Shown here: positions 30,159 to 38,262 of the stretch, piece after piece
Numbering within the stretch: the stretch's first letter is position 1
Layout: each line of letters opens with the position of its first letter
IMG/VR virus record: IMGVR_UViG_3300037245_000763
Location: 1-46,355 of that record
From: a virus
Strand: one strand, 5' to 3'
DNA: 46,355 bases
Program-made: the position numbers and the translations under genes
The notes under the pieces: model-generated
Told to the model about the DNA's origin: nothing
The model's input: the letters and a program-made list of their open reading frames with translations, nothing else
Databases searched by the model: none

Positions 30159-32609
30159 TTATGATTCCTTTCCTCTGGGATAATAGAGACCTTCCCAAGA
30201 GCCAGCCTGGAACGCAACCGGGATGTACGAGTCGGTCACAAGGTCAACTATAACCTCAGTGTTCCTTGACTTAATGGTATGCCTTTGCTCCCCGGTATGC
30301 AAACTCACTGCACCCAGAACGGACACACCAATAATTGCTCCTGAGAAAACATCGATGGATTGCTCACGCCCAGTGGGAGTGACTTCAACCCTATAATACC
30401 CAGTATCTTTAAAGTTAATGACTAAGGTTCGCACCTGTAAACGGCCCTGCAATAGCGGTGTGCCTTGCTGGTTCCGTAAGTACCAAGTGGTTAACCGATA
30501 GCGCATCTCGAATTGAAATGCGATATGATACTCAACGTCTGAGTAGTCACCAGTGACCGTGATCGTATTGGCCGTAGCTATCGCGGCTTCAATCACAGGT
30601 CGGCCAGTGGACGGATGAACAACTACAAAGGTCTCATTGTCGGTTTGCATTTCGTACTCAGTTGTCCATGTAGTTAAATCTGTCGGCTCATCATACACGC
30701 CTTGAATATCTATTGCGCGATCAGCATGGACTCTAAAGTCCAAACTGTTAGTCTTCGTGGTTTCCAGTTCCATTGACTCCATGCAAATCTCACCACTGTC
30801 CGTATTCTCTATAATGAAGTAAGCGACAGTTCCAATAATGATCATGCCAAAGATGTCTCCATCGAAAGTCCAATGACTCCAAGATGCCTGAGCCTTTTCT
30901 TCGCCAGCCCAGAAGTACTTGTATAAGTAAATAGCATTCGGGTCAGCATCGGTATGAAGTAAAAGCATATCCAGTGAATTACATGCAGTCATCTGTATAT
31001 GCCCCATTGGTATGTATTGAGGAACATGTGCAGTAATATCAGCAGCATCATTAAGCAGACTATCCGGCTGAATGTAGTACTCTCTGACAGTTGCAAAGTC
31101 AGTCTTCGGACAAATGAAGTAAACATTTGGGCCAGCCGTGACAGGTTCGCACAGTTGGCAAATATTAAATCTGGTCGTTGGAGTGATCGAGACCGTGGTA
31201 GGCGTGAGGTTTGCATCGCCTGAACCAAAATCAAACTGCTGCTGATCAGCCAACAGTATTAGTGACTTATCAAAGACAGCAACGCTCCGCAAGTTCTCGA
31301 CTTGCTTACTTGTTGCAGACACATCGATCGGGTCGGAATCTAATACGTCCAGTGCGGTCTCGGAATAGAAGTTAAAGTATTCTCCTGTCCGGCTCATGAC
31401 AACTTTATCCTCACTTAAGAAGGACAGCCGGTTTTTAAAGAAGAACACATTTTGAATTACTTGATTGACAAAAGAGGGAGTTGGGGTAGAATTTAGATCA
31501 CCCACCTCGCGGTCTTGCCATATACATGGAGCAAAAGTGAAGGTTGTGGTTCCCGTATGAACCAATCGATAGGGCATTGTGAAGTCCATGAAGCGTCCTA
31601 AGGACACCCCCGGCGCTCGCGTCTCATTCCAGACATCACTGGTATCGTCATATTGCACATACCAATCATCGAAGCCGGAGAGATCATCGCCAGTGATACA
31701 GGCATTGTCCTCATCAGCCGCGCCTTCGGGTAGGTCTGCAAAGGTCTGTACGGTGTGATCAAGCGGTTCCTCATCGACATCACCCGTTATCCCAACGGTT
31801 ATCGCTCGGTTGACTACAAAGGTGTTGTCGGCAATCGTAACAGCCTTGAAGATTTGAGAAGGGTTGGTCTCGGTGTCTAATTCCTGCACCAATATGTTAT
31901 CAACTATCCCCTCAAAGTCGGCATCTGCTTTAATATAGAAAGTGGTCGAGCCTTCGGCCAGGATCATCTCCTGGTAAGAGCCGTTGGCTGATCGATTAGT
32001 TCCTATTCCAGTACCAGCGTTTCCGCACATTGGCTGGCAATTTCCGGAGACGTAGCCGGATAAGGTGAAAGTCACTAAGTAAGTTTTACCAATAGTCACA
32101 GCAGTCGTTTGCTGTAAATAAGAAACAGCCGGGTCTTGTGTGCCATCGCAATCAGCAACGCCGTCAGCGATCGTCCAGCCAGTTCCTTTTGACCATCCGG
32201 TGTCGGTGTCAAAGGTTCCATTGTTTAATTCGCTGGCAAGCCACGGCAGCGCATACGCTTTCTTCTCATCATCATTGGCGTACACATCATCAGCATCCAG
32301 CGTTCCGTACTGAAGGGTTTGCTTCACACCAGCAAGGTCGAAGATTTCAATAGGCTCAGTGACATCCCCTGTAAACATCACGATGAACTGCTCGTCAACG
32401 TCTCGATTGATCGGATGTGCAAACACACCGTTGGCCGCATTTGAGGTGAGGACGGCAAGATGGTTGGTTCCTGGGCGCTGCATCAAGCCGTCAACCAAAG
32501 TACCCAAGCCATTGACTTGGAGTTCCCCCTGGTTTGACCGGCGGTTGGTGGGTGACTGCTGACTGATGCCATTATTGAATCCCGGGATTACAGTGGATTG
32601 AAGTGTCAT
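30159..32609 (-). CDS. tail tubular protein B (T7 gp12-like)
   Basis: The product has 816 residues (T7: 794). The opening GFNNGISQQSPTNRRSNQGE and early LVDGLMQRPGT are hallmarks of gp12-type nozzle proteins, as are the later KNRLSFLSEDKVVMSRTGEY and a DPIDVSA segment. It forms the tail nozzle below the gp11 ring. AAAGGGGGAATTTAATC precedes the start. Confidence 0.94.
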   Translation of the reverse strand: MTLQSTVIPGFNNGISQQSPTNRRSNQGELQVNGLGTLVDGLMQRPGTNHLAVLTSNAANGVFAHPINRDVDEQFIVMFTGDVTEPIEIFDLAGVKQTLQYGTLDADDVYANDDEKKAYALPWLASELNNGTFDTDTGWSKGTGWTIADGVADCDGTQDPAVSYLQQTTAVTIGKTYLVTFTLSGYVSGNCQPMCGNAGTGIGTNRSANGSYQEMILAEGSTTFYIKADADFEGIVDNILVQELDTETNPSQIFKAVTIADNTFVVNRAITVGITGDVDEEPLDHTVQTFADLPEGAADEDNACITGDDLSGFDDWYVQYDDTSDVWNETRAPGVSLGRFMDFTMPYRLVHTGTTTFTFAPCIWQDREVGDLNSTPTPSFVNQVIQNVFFFKNRLSFLSEDKVVMSRTGEYFNFYSETALDVLDSDPIDVSATSKQVENLRSVAVFDKSLILLADQQQFDFGSGDANLTPTTVSITPTTRFNICQLCEPVTAGPNVYFICPKTDFATVREYYIQPDSLLNDAADITAHVPQYIPMGHIQMTACNSLDMLLLHTDADPNAIYLYKYFWAGEEKAQASWSHWTFDGDIFGMIIIGTVAYFIIENTDSGEICMESMELETTKTNSLDFRVHADRAIDIQGVYDEPTDLTTWTTEYEMQTDNETFVVVHPSTGRPVIEAAIATANTITVTGDYSDVEYHIAFQFEMRYRLTTWYLRNQQGTPLLQGRLQVRTLVINFKDTGYYRVEVTPTGREQSIDVFSGAIIGVSVLGAVSLHTGEQRHTIKSRNTEVIVDLVTDSYIPVAFQAGSWEGLYYPRGKES

Positions 32610-32649
32610 GATTAAATTCCCCCTTTATCTTTCGGGCAAGTCGGTTTCA

Positions 32650-33231
32650 TTATGCTCTCCTATTGAGGGTCTCGCGTACTCCTGGTGAATTGAGGATTGA
32701 GTCTCGGTGTTTGATCAGTTCCCATCTCATCATATCAGACCGGGCTTCCCCTTCGTCAACCTGGGAGAAGTTCCAAAGTATCTGAGAGCCAACTGCTTCT
32801 GCCTGAAAGCGTCTGCCAGCTTTGACAGCCACATAGCGCCGGACATGCTCAGGTAAGTCAGACCACTGCAAGAACGTGGTGATATTGAGATAAACTACGG
32901 TCGTGAAAATGTTGGTCTGATTGTCTCGATCGTAAAGTTTTCGGTTCCGGGTGGCATAATCAAGATTGCCATACCATGCCCAAACTCGCAGAGCATTTGT
33001 GGGGATATTAATATAGCCGTCAGCATCCGGCGAGTATTCAATTCGATAATCGGTGTTAAACTTCAGGCCCATACCTTGAACTTGCCGGTTGGTCTCATGA
33101 AGCTTATCCCTGGCTGACGCAGCATCACTCACACCGGATGCCGGTATGTCACTGACAGGGGTTTCGCCGATCGAAGCAAGCATCTGGTTGACTGCTTGGA
33201 GTTCGGTTGTGGGTGTATAGGTAAGTGCCAT
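32650..33231 (-). CDS. tail tubular protein A (T7 gp11-like)
   Basis: The product has 193 residues (T7: 196). The N-terminal TPTTELQAVNQMLASIGE and the middle YINIPTNALRV are diagnostic of gp11. It forms the adaptor ring between portal and nozzle. The start overlaps the stop of the preceding gene. Confidence 0.94.
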   Translation of the reverse strand: MALTYTPTTELQAVNQMLASIGETPVSDIPASGVSDAASARDKLHETNRQVQGMGLKFNTDYRIEYSPDADGYINIPTNALRVWAWYGNLDYATRNRKLYDRDNQTNIFTTVVYLNITTFLQWSDLPEHVRRYVAVKAGRRFQAEAVGSQILWNFSQVDEGEARSDMMRWELIKHRDSILNSPGVRETLNRRA

Positions 33232-33800
33232 TAGATTTCGGTCTCCTTTGAAATATGTTCATACCACCAGAAGTCAACGTCCAGCCAGTTAACGCCGGAA
33301 TCGACCTTCTCGATTTTATAAAGGTAGTTGGATTCTGTTTTAGCAATGATTTCATAATTATTGAAAATGGAAACACCAGCAGACTTCCCACCGGCAACTT
33401 TGGCGGCCCAGATTTGTATGCCTTCATCAGACACGGTTGGCCCAACGGACGGTAACAGTGCGTGAGTGCCGGTATTATTCTGATCATTATTCTGGCCAAG
33501 GATAGGCGTACCAGCATCCGATATCACAGCATCCCTAAAAATAGTTATGTTAAACTCTGAGTTGGCAGCGATATTAGCATAAGCATGAATCCGTATCGGC
33601 ATAGGCGGCGTGTTGAACATCATGTAAGACGTGGGGTCTGCGGATTTATCAATATCCATCCACAGCTTTACGAACCAGTGTTTCCCCTCATGCATGTGAT
33701 GTTCTTGGTCTTCTACCATTATGATAGCGTGTGTCTGAGGGTCTAAACGAATCTCTCGCGCATCGCCTTCACTGATATTGCCTTGAATTACGAAAGCCAT
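33231..33800 (-). CDS. predicted beta-rich virion protein
   Basis: The product has 189 residues, beta-rich, with an N-terminal MAFVIQGNISEGDAREIRLDP start and a WFVKLWMDIDKSAD strand. It sits between the capsid-associated proteins and gp11. The pattern resembles small head or tail decoration proteins, but I cannot name the family. AAAGGAGACCCTC precedes the start. Confidence 0.7.
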   Translation of the reverse strand: MAFVIQGNISEGDAREIRLDPQTHAIIMVEDQEHHMHEGKHWFVKLWMDIDKSADPTSYMMFNTPPMPIRIHAYANIAANSEFNITIFRDAVISDAGTPILGQNNDQNNTGTHALLPSVGPTVSDEGIQIWAAKVAGGKSAGVSIFNNYEIIAKTESNYLYKIEKVDSGVNWLDVDFWWYEHISKETEI

Positions 33801-33812
33801 GAGGGTCTCCTT

Positions 33813-33830
33813 TACAACAAACGTGTTGTA
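33813..33830. repeat. inverted repeat TACAACA-AACG-TGTTGTA
   Basis: A perfect 7-4-7 inverted repeat lies just upstream of the ribosome site of the 33231-33800 gene. Its ACACGTTTGT core is somewhat like the 23-mer core, so it could mark a weak promoter or an operator. Confidence 0.45.
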
Positions 33831-33867
33831 CGATTTGGATTATTTACTACATCTTTATAGTAAAATG

Positions 33868-33912
33868 AAAAAAAGGGGAACGCAAGTTCCCAATTAGGAA
33901 TTTGAGTTCCCC
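33868..33912 (-). terminator. terminator with two alternative hairpins
   Basis: On the minus strand GGGAAC-TTGC-GTTCCC is followed by C and seven T, a good rho-independent terminator (33868-33891). A second partner for the same GTTCCCC arm lies at 33906-33912, so an alternative longer hairpin of similar strength is possible. It ends the transcript of the two capsid-associated genes. Confidence 0.8.
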
Positions 33913-33927
33913 TTAGGGGTTGTTAGA

Positions 33928-34779
33928 TTATGCCGACAGGTCGTAATCGGTAATCGGTTTGAACATAAGCTCGGAAGGACTGAGCGACACGCCGATGATT
34001 TGATTCATGTCATTGGTCGTTGCCGGTCTGCCAGCTAAACACGCCGGTTTTCCAACATCGCCACAATAGACGATACCAGCATCAGTTCCACCAGCAAGTA
34101 AGACTGCTCCACCCGTCCACTCCATATTGGTATTGGATTCGGCAATGACGATCGCGTTACCAGCTATGCCAGCCTGAATAGCCGCGAAGGAAAGATCATT
34201 ACCAGCCCAATCGGTTTCGACACGAACTTCGGTGTCACCAATCGCAATCAAAGCAGCATTGACGATCGCTAAGGTCATTGCGGTTTCGCAATTTGCTTGC
34301 GAACTGGATGCCGGAAGCAACAGAACGTCTGCTCCGGCAACGCCGTCAGCAGAGATATCCCATCCGAAGATGGTTCCATTAACGGTCACGGTGTCTTCAT
34401 CCACACCAATTCCGGTCGTGGTGAACAGCATACGGGCTTTAGAAGCCATATATTCTGTGGTCAACCATGAGGTGTACTTCATGTAACCTTCAAACAGAGC
34501 CAGAGAGTACTTCCCATTGGCTCCACCTTCCAGCATGATCGCCTGTACCGGGCCTTTGATTGCGGCCTGGGTCGGATCAGCAAGCATGAACTCCTGCGCG
34601 GCACTGTTGGGATACACAAGGTCTCCGGCCACAACAGTTTCGCCCATTTTGATTTGCCCAACCATACCGGAAAAGAGGATGTCGGGGGTCATGAGACCGG
34701 GGGTTCCGGTGCCATAAGTCCTGCCCGTCCACATTTTTCCGTTGGCTTTAAAGTATATTCCACCTAATATCATACTCAT
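33928..34779 (-). CDS. capsid-associated protein, paralogue 2
   Basis: The product has 283 residues. It shares the overall plan and the closing motif (SPSELMFKPITDYDLSA) with the upstream gene, so the two are tandem duplicates. The C-terminal half contains FAAIQAGIAGNAIVIAES followed by a LAGGT turn, a motif seen in several phage surface and sheath-type proteins. Position just after the major capsid gene suggests head decoration. AAGGAGAATTTAAA precedes the start. Confidence 0.75.
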   Translation of the reverse strand: MSMILGGIYFKANGKMWTGRTYGTGTPGLMTPDILFSGMVGQIKMGETVVAGDLVYPNSAAQEFMLADPTQAAIKGPVQAIMLEGGANGKYSLALFEGYMKYTSWLTTEYMASKARMLFTTTGIGVDEDTVTVNGTIFGWDISADGVAGADVLLLPASSSQANCETAMTLAIVNAALIAIGDTEVRVETDWAGNDLSFAAIQAGIAGNAIVIAESNTNMEWTGGAVLLAGGTDAGIVYCGDVGKPACLAGRPATTNDMNQIIGVSLSPSELMFKPITDYDLSA

Positions 34780-34807
34780 TTTAAATTCTCCTTACTTTCA
34801 TTCGTGG

Positions 34808-35644
34808 TTATGCACCTAAGTCATAATCGGTGACAGGGTTAAAGAAAATGCTTCTCGGCGTGAGTGCGTGACCCAACACCTGAAGCACGTCATTTTGCGT
34901 ATCAGGGATTGCCAGCGTGAATAGGCCGGTGGTCGCGCCTTCTTCAAGATAGATGTTCCCGGTTCCGGCACCATTCGCAAAGACACTTCCGGTGAACGCA
35001 AGGTTCGTTCCGGTGGTCTTCGTGGTGACCCACAGATTACCGGCTGCTCCTGCTTCGACAGCAGAGATAACCAGATCATCAGAGTTCCAGGCAGTCGTGA
35101 TTTCGATTTCCGGATTTGCTACGGCCAGAACCAAATCAAAAGCAGTCTGAAAGGTTCCCTTTGCAGTGTCGGCCACGGCAACGGTAAACAGTTTGCCCAA
35201 AGCGGCGGCGGCTATCATGGTGGCTGAACGAGTTATGCCAGCACCAGCAACATCCACAGCATAGACGGAACCATTGATATTAATTTCATCATTCTGAGTC
35301 GTAACGCCGTCAGCGGTCAACGTGGTGGTTGCCTTAACAGCGCCCAAGATAGGGGTCATGGCCCACGGTTTGTAGTCCACATGACCATTGAACATAGCCA
35401 GCACATAGCCAGCACCAGTTCGGGCTTCGAGACACATTGCAACGCCCGGGGCAATAACTCCACCCACGGTAGCAAGGCAACGCATCCAAGCTTGATCAGC
35501 GCTCGAAGGCTTGACGATCGAACCAATCAGAACAGTCTCACCCACATAGATTTTTGCAACCATGCCAGTGTAACGTAGGGGATAACCAGAGGTTTTCCTA
35601 AGGTTACCATTGGCAACAAAATAAAGATTATTTGCATATAACAT
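34808..35644 (-). CDS. capsid-associated protein, paralogue 1
   Basis: The product has 278 residues from the ATG at 35644, which follows GGGAGAATTAAA; the 17-codon upstream extension would read through the capsid terminator and is rejected. The YFVANGN start corresponds to YFKANGK in the paralogue, and the end TPRSIFFNPVTDYDLGA matches its end. A VEAGAAGNLWV segment mirrors the AGIAGN motif. It is probably a head decoration or fibre protein made in smaller amounts than the major capsid protein. Confidence 0.75.
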   Translation of the reverse strand: MLYANNLYFVANGNLRKTSGYPLRYTGMVAKIYVGETVLIGSIVKPSSADQAWMRCLATVGGVIAPGVAMCLEARTGAGYVLAMFNGHVDYKPWAMTPILGAVKATTTLTADGVTTQNDEININGSVYAVDVAGAGITRSATMIAAAALGKLFTVAVADTAKGTFQTAFDLVLAVANPEIEITTAWNSDDLVISAVEAGAAGNLWVTTKTTGTNLAFTGSVFANGAGTGNIYLEEGATTGLFTLAIPDTQNDVLQVLGHALTPRSIFFNPVTDYDLGA

Positions 35645-35670
35645 TTTAATTCTCCCGTATTCATTCATTG

Positions 35671-35700
35671 AAAAAAAGGGGATGCCCGAAGACACCCCCT
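35671..35700 (-). terminator. strong terminator after major capsid gene (T-phi-like)
   Basis: On the minus strand AGGGGGTGTC-TTCG-GGCATCCCCT forms a 10-bp stem, with two G-U pairs valid only in this direction, closed by a UUCG tetraloop and followed by seven T. It occupies the same place as T-phi behind gene 10 of T7. Confidence 0.92.
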
Positions 35701-35737
35701 GTTAACCTTCAGATTTCTAAGGTATTAACTGCTGGTA

Positions 35738-36709
35738 TTAAGCAGTGTCGAGCATGGTGGCGCAAGATTCGGGGCGCAGATAACCGTGACCCATTGCGTA
35801 TTTCGCAATCAGCAACGTACCCTGCCGTCTTCCGTCATAAATACTTTCCATTCCCAGGTCAAGCAATTTGACCGTGGCAACAGCGTCAACGCCGAAGGCA
35901 AGACCATCAATCAGAAGTGAATTGATTGCATGGAAGTCTTCGCCGGAATAATCTGCTTGGGGCAGCATCGGGGTTCCGATCAGGTCGATCCCACCAATCC
36001 GGATAATTTTACCGTCAGCATAAGAACCCTGACCGTCATAATCCCGGTTGATTGCGGAGAAACCACTGGACTGAACGGTTCTCAGAAGGTTGTTATAAAC
36101 TGCCGGTTTGATAACCAGGAAGCGTTCCTTCGGCACGAACTTATTGTCGAAGTTTTCGGCGGTCTCAAAGATTGCATCTTCCCATGCGGTAAACATGGTG
36201 GCTGCGGTTCCATGATCGAAATTCGCATCCGTGGTCTGATACCCACCGTCCAGGGTGGAGACAGTTGCCGAAGCAGCCGCGCCCAACATGGCTTCACGCA
36301 TTACGTGATTGTCAAAGGTTTCGGCCAGCTTGCGGCCCTGCATGTCGGTGTACTGTGAACGTACATCAAAATGCGTCATGATTTCATCCAAGTTGTCGAT
36401 GAAGATATGGCTGATCAGAAGTCGATCGATCAGGATAACTCTTTCGCCGTGAAGGATGTCCTGGCCCAGAATTTCTGCGCCGGGGGTATGATACTCAGCG
36501 TCAGGCATACGGCCAATGACGGGGAACTGAGCGCTCTTACCGGATTTAATCGTGCGAACATTGTGCTTGTCCAGCATGACAGTGTGTTTCTCGAAAGCGG
36601 TGACAACTTCGCCAGCATAAACTTTAAGCTGAAGTTCTCTTTCCTCGGTCATATTCGCCGGGGTAGAGTCGTTGTCAGAGCCTAACCAAGTGTTATTAGC
36701 ATCGGACAT
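35738..36709 (-). CDS. major capsid protein (T7 gp10A-like)
   Basis: The product has 323 residues (T7 gp10A: 345). The pattern EVVTAFEKHTVMLDKHNVRTIKSGKSAQFP and the following ADAEYHTPG-like turn are typical of this HK97-fold capsid family. The C-terminal YAMGHGYLRPESC strand is also conserved. No slippery site or downstream extension like gp10B is visible before the terminator. AAAGGAGAACCTAATT precedes the start, and a 306-base leader lies upstream. Confidence 0.95.
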   Translation of the reverse strand: MSDANNTWLGSDNDSTPANMTEERELQLKVYAGEVVTAFEKHTVMLDKHNVRTIKSGKSAQFPVIGRMPDAEYHTPGAEILGQDILHGERVILIDRLLISHIFIDNLDEIMTHFDVRSQYTDMQGRKLAETFDNHVMREAMLGAAASATVSTLDGGYQTTDANFDHGTAATMFTAWEDAIFETAENFDNKFVPKERFLVIKPAVYNNLLRTVQSSGFSAINRDYDGQGSYADGKIIRIGGIDLIGTPMLPQADYSGEDFHAINSLLIDGLAFGVDAVATVKLLDLGMESIYDGRRQGTLLIAKYAMGHGYLRPESCATMLDTA

Positions 36710-37015
36710 AATTAGGTTCTCCTTTAAGATTCGTTTAAGTTATTTTGAATTACATTGATAGATTTACTTACATTTCCATCTCCGTGTAGGTATTCCTATC
36801 TTAAAGGTGTCCGTCCGTCAGCGTGACTCATCACACTTTGGTAGGGCTTTGTAAGGAAAGAGGAGAGTGGGAGCGAGTTCCAGAGGTAAGTCCAGAACTG
36901 TACACTCCCACTCAAGAGGAGAGGAGAGGACAACTCGGTGAGAGCCGTCCGAAAGGGTTAAGGTGGGAAATTTGTAGCGGCATGTTTGCTATCAATATCT
37001 CCCAACCTTCATTTG
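36710..37015 (-). other. 306-base untranslated region between scaffold and capsid genes
   Basis: No gene is visible. A hairpin pairs GAGTGGGAG (36865-36873) with CTCCCACTC (36905-36913), with an inner AGTTC/GAACT. Purine-rich GAGGAGAGGAGAGGA follows on the plus strand. T7 has promoter phi10 here, but no copy of the 23-mer occurs. The region may be a processed leader that stabilises capsid mRNA. Confidence 0.6.
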
Positions 37016-38077
37016 TTATATTTTCCCAAGCCGTATTTTCTCTTTCACTTCGGCCCGGAAGGCGGCTGACGCTTTGTAACGGGGATCGCGTTGGTCAGCC
37101 TTAAGTTGATCAATGTGCGTATAACCGGAAACTGCTCCGGCAGTATTCACATCGGTAGGTTCGATTCGTTTACCTGGGGCAGTCTTCTGGCCAGCGGTCA
37201 CAAATGCAGTCTTCAAGGTGTTCACCGCACGTTGCATCTTGGCCGGTTCCCCGGTGTTAAGGTCTTCATTAAACAGGGCAATATCGCTTTCTGACATGCC
37301 GCCGTCTTCGGATGCCCATTCAGTCATCTGAAAGAAATTCTCTTTGCCGCCCACGATTTCAAACAACTGGTCACGTTGTACTGTGATTCCAGCCATATAC
37401 GTGTCAACCATAGCGCGATCATAGCCAGCAGTATTGAGTTTGGTGTAACTCTCGTCTGACAGCTTGCCGTCTTTGTTGTATTCAGTGACAAAATTGTTCA
37501 TGTCTTCAGTGTTGCCAGCATCACCTTCGTTGCCCGTTTGGGCATCAAGGGCCGCCTGGGCATCATCGGCTTCTTTATCAGCTAACTCTTTGGCAGCGTC
37601 AGCGGTCTTCTGAGCGTCTGTCCTGGTGTCGGCATCAGCAGCAGCTTTATCAGCGGCAGCCTTTTCAGCGGCAGCCTTTTCTTCATCGGTCTGTGAGTCG
37701 TTTGTGTTCGTATTCGACTCAGAGCTAAGGTCACCAGTGAGGGTTTTGAAGGCGGCTTCCACGTCATCACCGTGTTTCTTGCGGTAAGCTGAAACGATCG
37801 CCTTGTCGAACTCCTCTTGGGTTTTATATTTCCCGGCAATTAACTCCGACTGAGTGTTGGTGTCAACTCCGGTCTCAGCCTTTTTAATCATGGCTGCTTC
37901 ATGCGCCAACTCCTCGGCAGATTTTCCCTGCGCGGCGTTAGCGTCTCCCATTTGAACAGTATTTGATTCATCACCGGGTTGGACTGAGATGTTTGCATCC
38001 TTCTCTGCAGCTTTCTTCTTGGCTTCAGCATCGGGATCAAACGGAACAGTCTTCACGGTTGCGGTAGGTTCTGGCAT
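37016..38077 (-). CDS. scaffolding protein (T7 gp9-like)
   Basis: The product has 353 residues and is strongly acidic, Ala/Glu/Asp-rich and low in aromatic residues in its first two-thirds, as expected for an internal scaffold. The C terminus becomes basic (RDPRYKASAAFRAEVKEKIRLGKI), the part that contacts capsid in this family. Position between portal and capsid genes fits. GAGAGGAGAGAATCA precedes the start. Confidence 0.9.
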   Translation of the reverse strand: MPEPTATVKTVPFDPDAEAKKKAAEKDANISVQPGDESNTVQMGDANAAQGKSAEELAHEAAMIKKAETGVDTNTQSELIAGKYKTQEEFDKAIVSAYRKKHGDDVEAAFKTLTGDLSSESNTNTNDSQTDEEKAAAEKAAADKAAADADTRTDAQKTADAAKELADKEADDAQAALDAQTGNEGDAGNTEDMNNFVTEYNKDGKLSDESYTKLNTAGYDRAMVDTYMAGITVQRDQLFEIVGGKENFFQMTEWASEDGGMSESDIALFNEDLNTGEPAKMQRAVNTLKTAFVTAGQKTAPGKRIEPTDVNTAGAVSGYTHIDQLKADQRDPRYKASAAFRAEVKEKIRLGKI

Positions 38078-38097
38078 TGATTCTCTCCTCTCAATGG

Positions 38098-38259
38098 TTA
38101 AGGTTTGTTAGCGGCTTCGAGAGCCTTCTTACGTTTCTTTTTGGCATCGATTGCCATTCCAAGGTTCGGGAACTTCTTTTTGTCGTTGGCTTTCTTTTTC
38201 TTTTTGGTAATCCCGAGCCGTTTCAGCATGGCCTTGCCTAAATTCTTAAGCGTTCCCAT
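38098..38259 (-). CDS. 53-residue lysine-rich protein
   Basis: The product is highly basic (ITKKKKKANDKKKF, DAKKKRKKALEA). AAGGAGCTTAACTA precedes the ATG, overlapping the portal gene end. It lies between portal and scaffold genes, so it may bind DNA in the head or the acidic scaffold; this is inference from charge and position. Confidence 0.7.
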   Translation of the reverse strand: MGTLKNLGKAMLKRLGITKKKKKANDKKKFPNLGMAIDAKKKRKKALEAANKP

Positions 38260-38262
38260 TAG

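Noticed and set aside
35645-35695. 17-codon N-terminal extension of the capsid-associated paralogue 1
   Set aside because: It overlaps the strong terminator, and the internal ATG has the ribosome site and aligns with the paralogue start.
35701-35737. gp10B-like frameshift product of the capsid gene
   Set aside because: No slippery sequence near the capsid stop and no continuing frame before the terminator.
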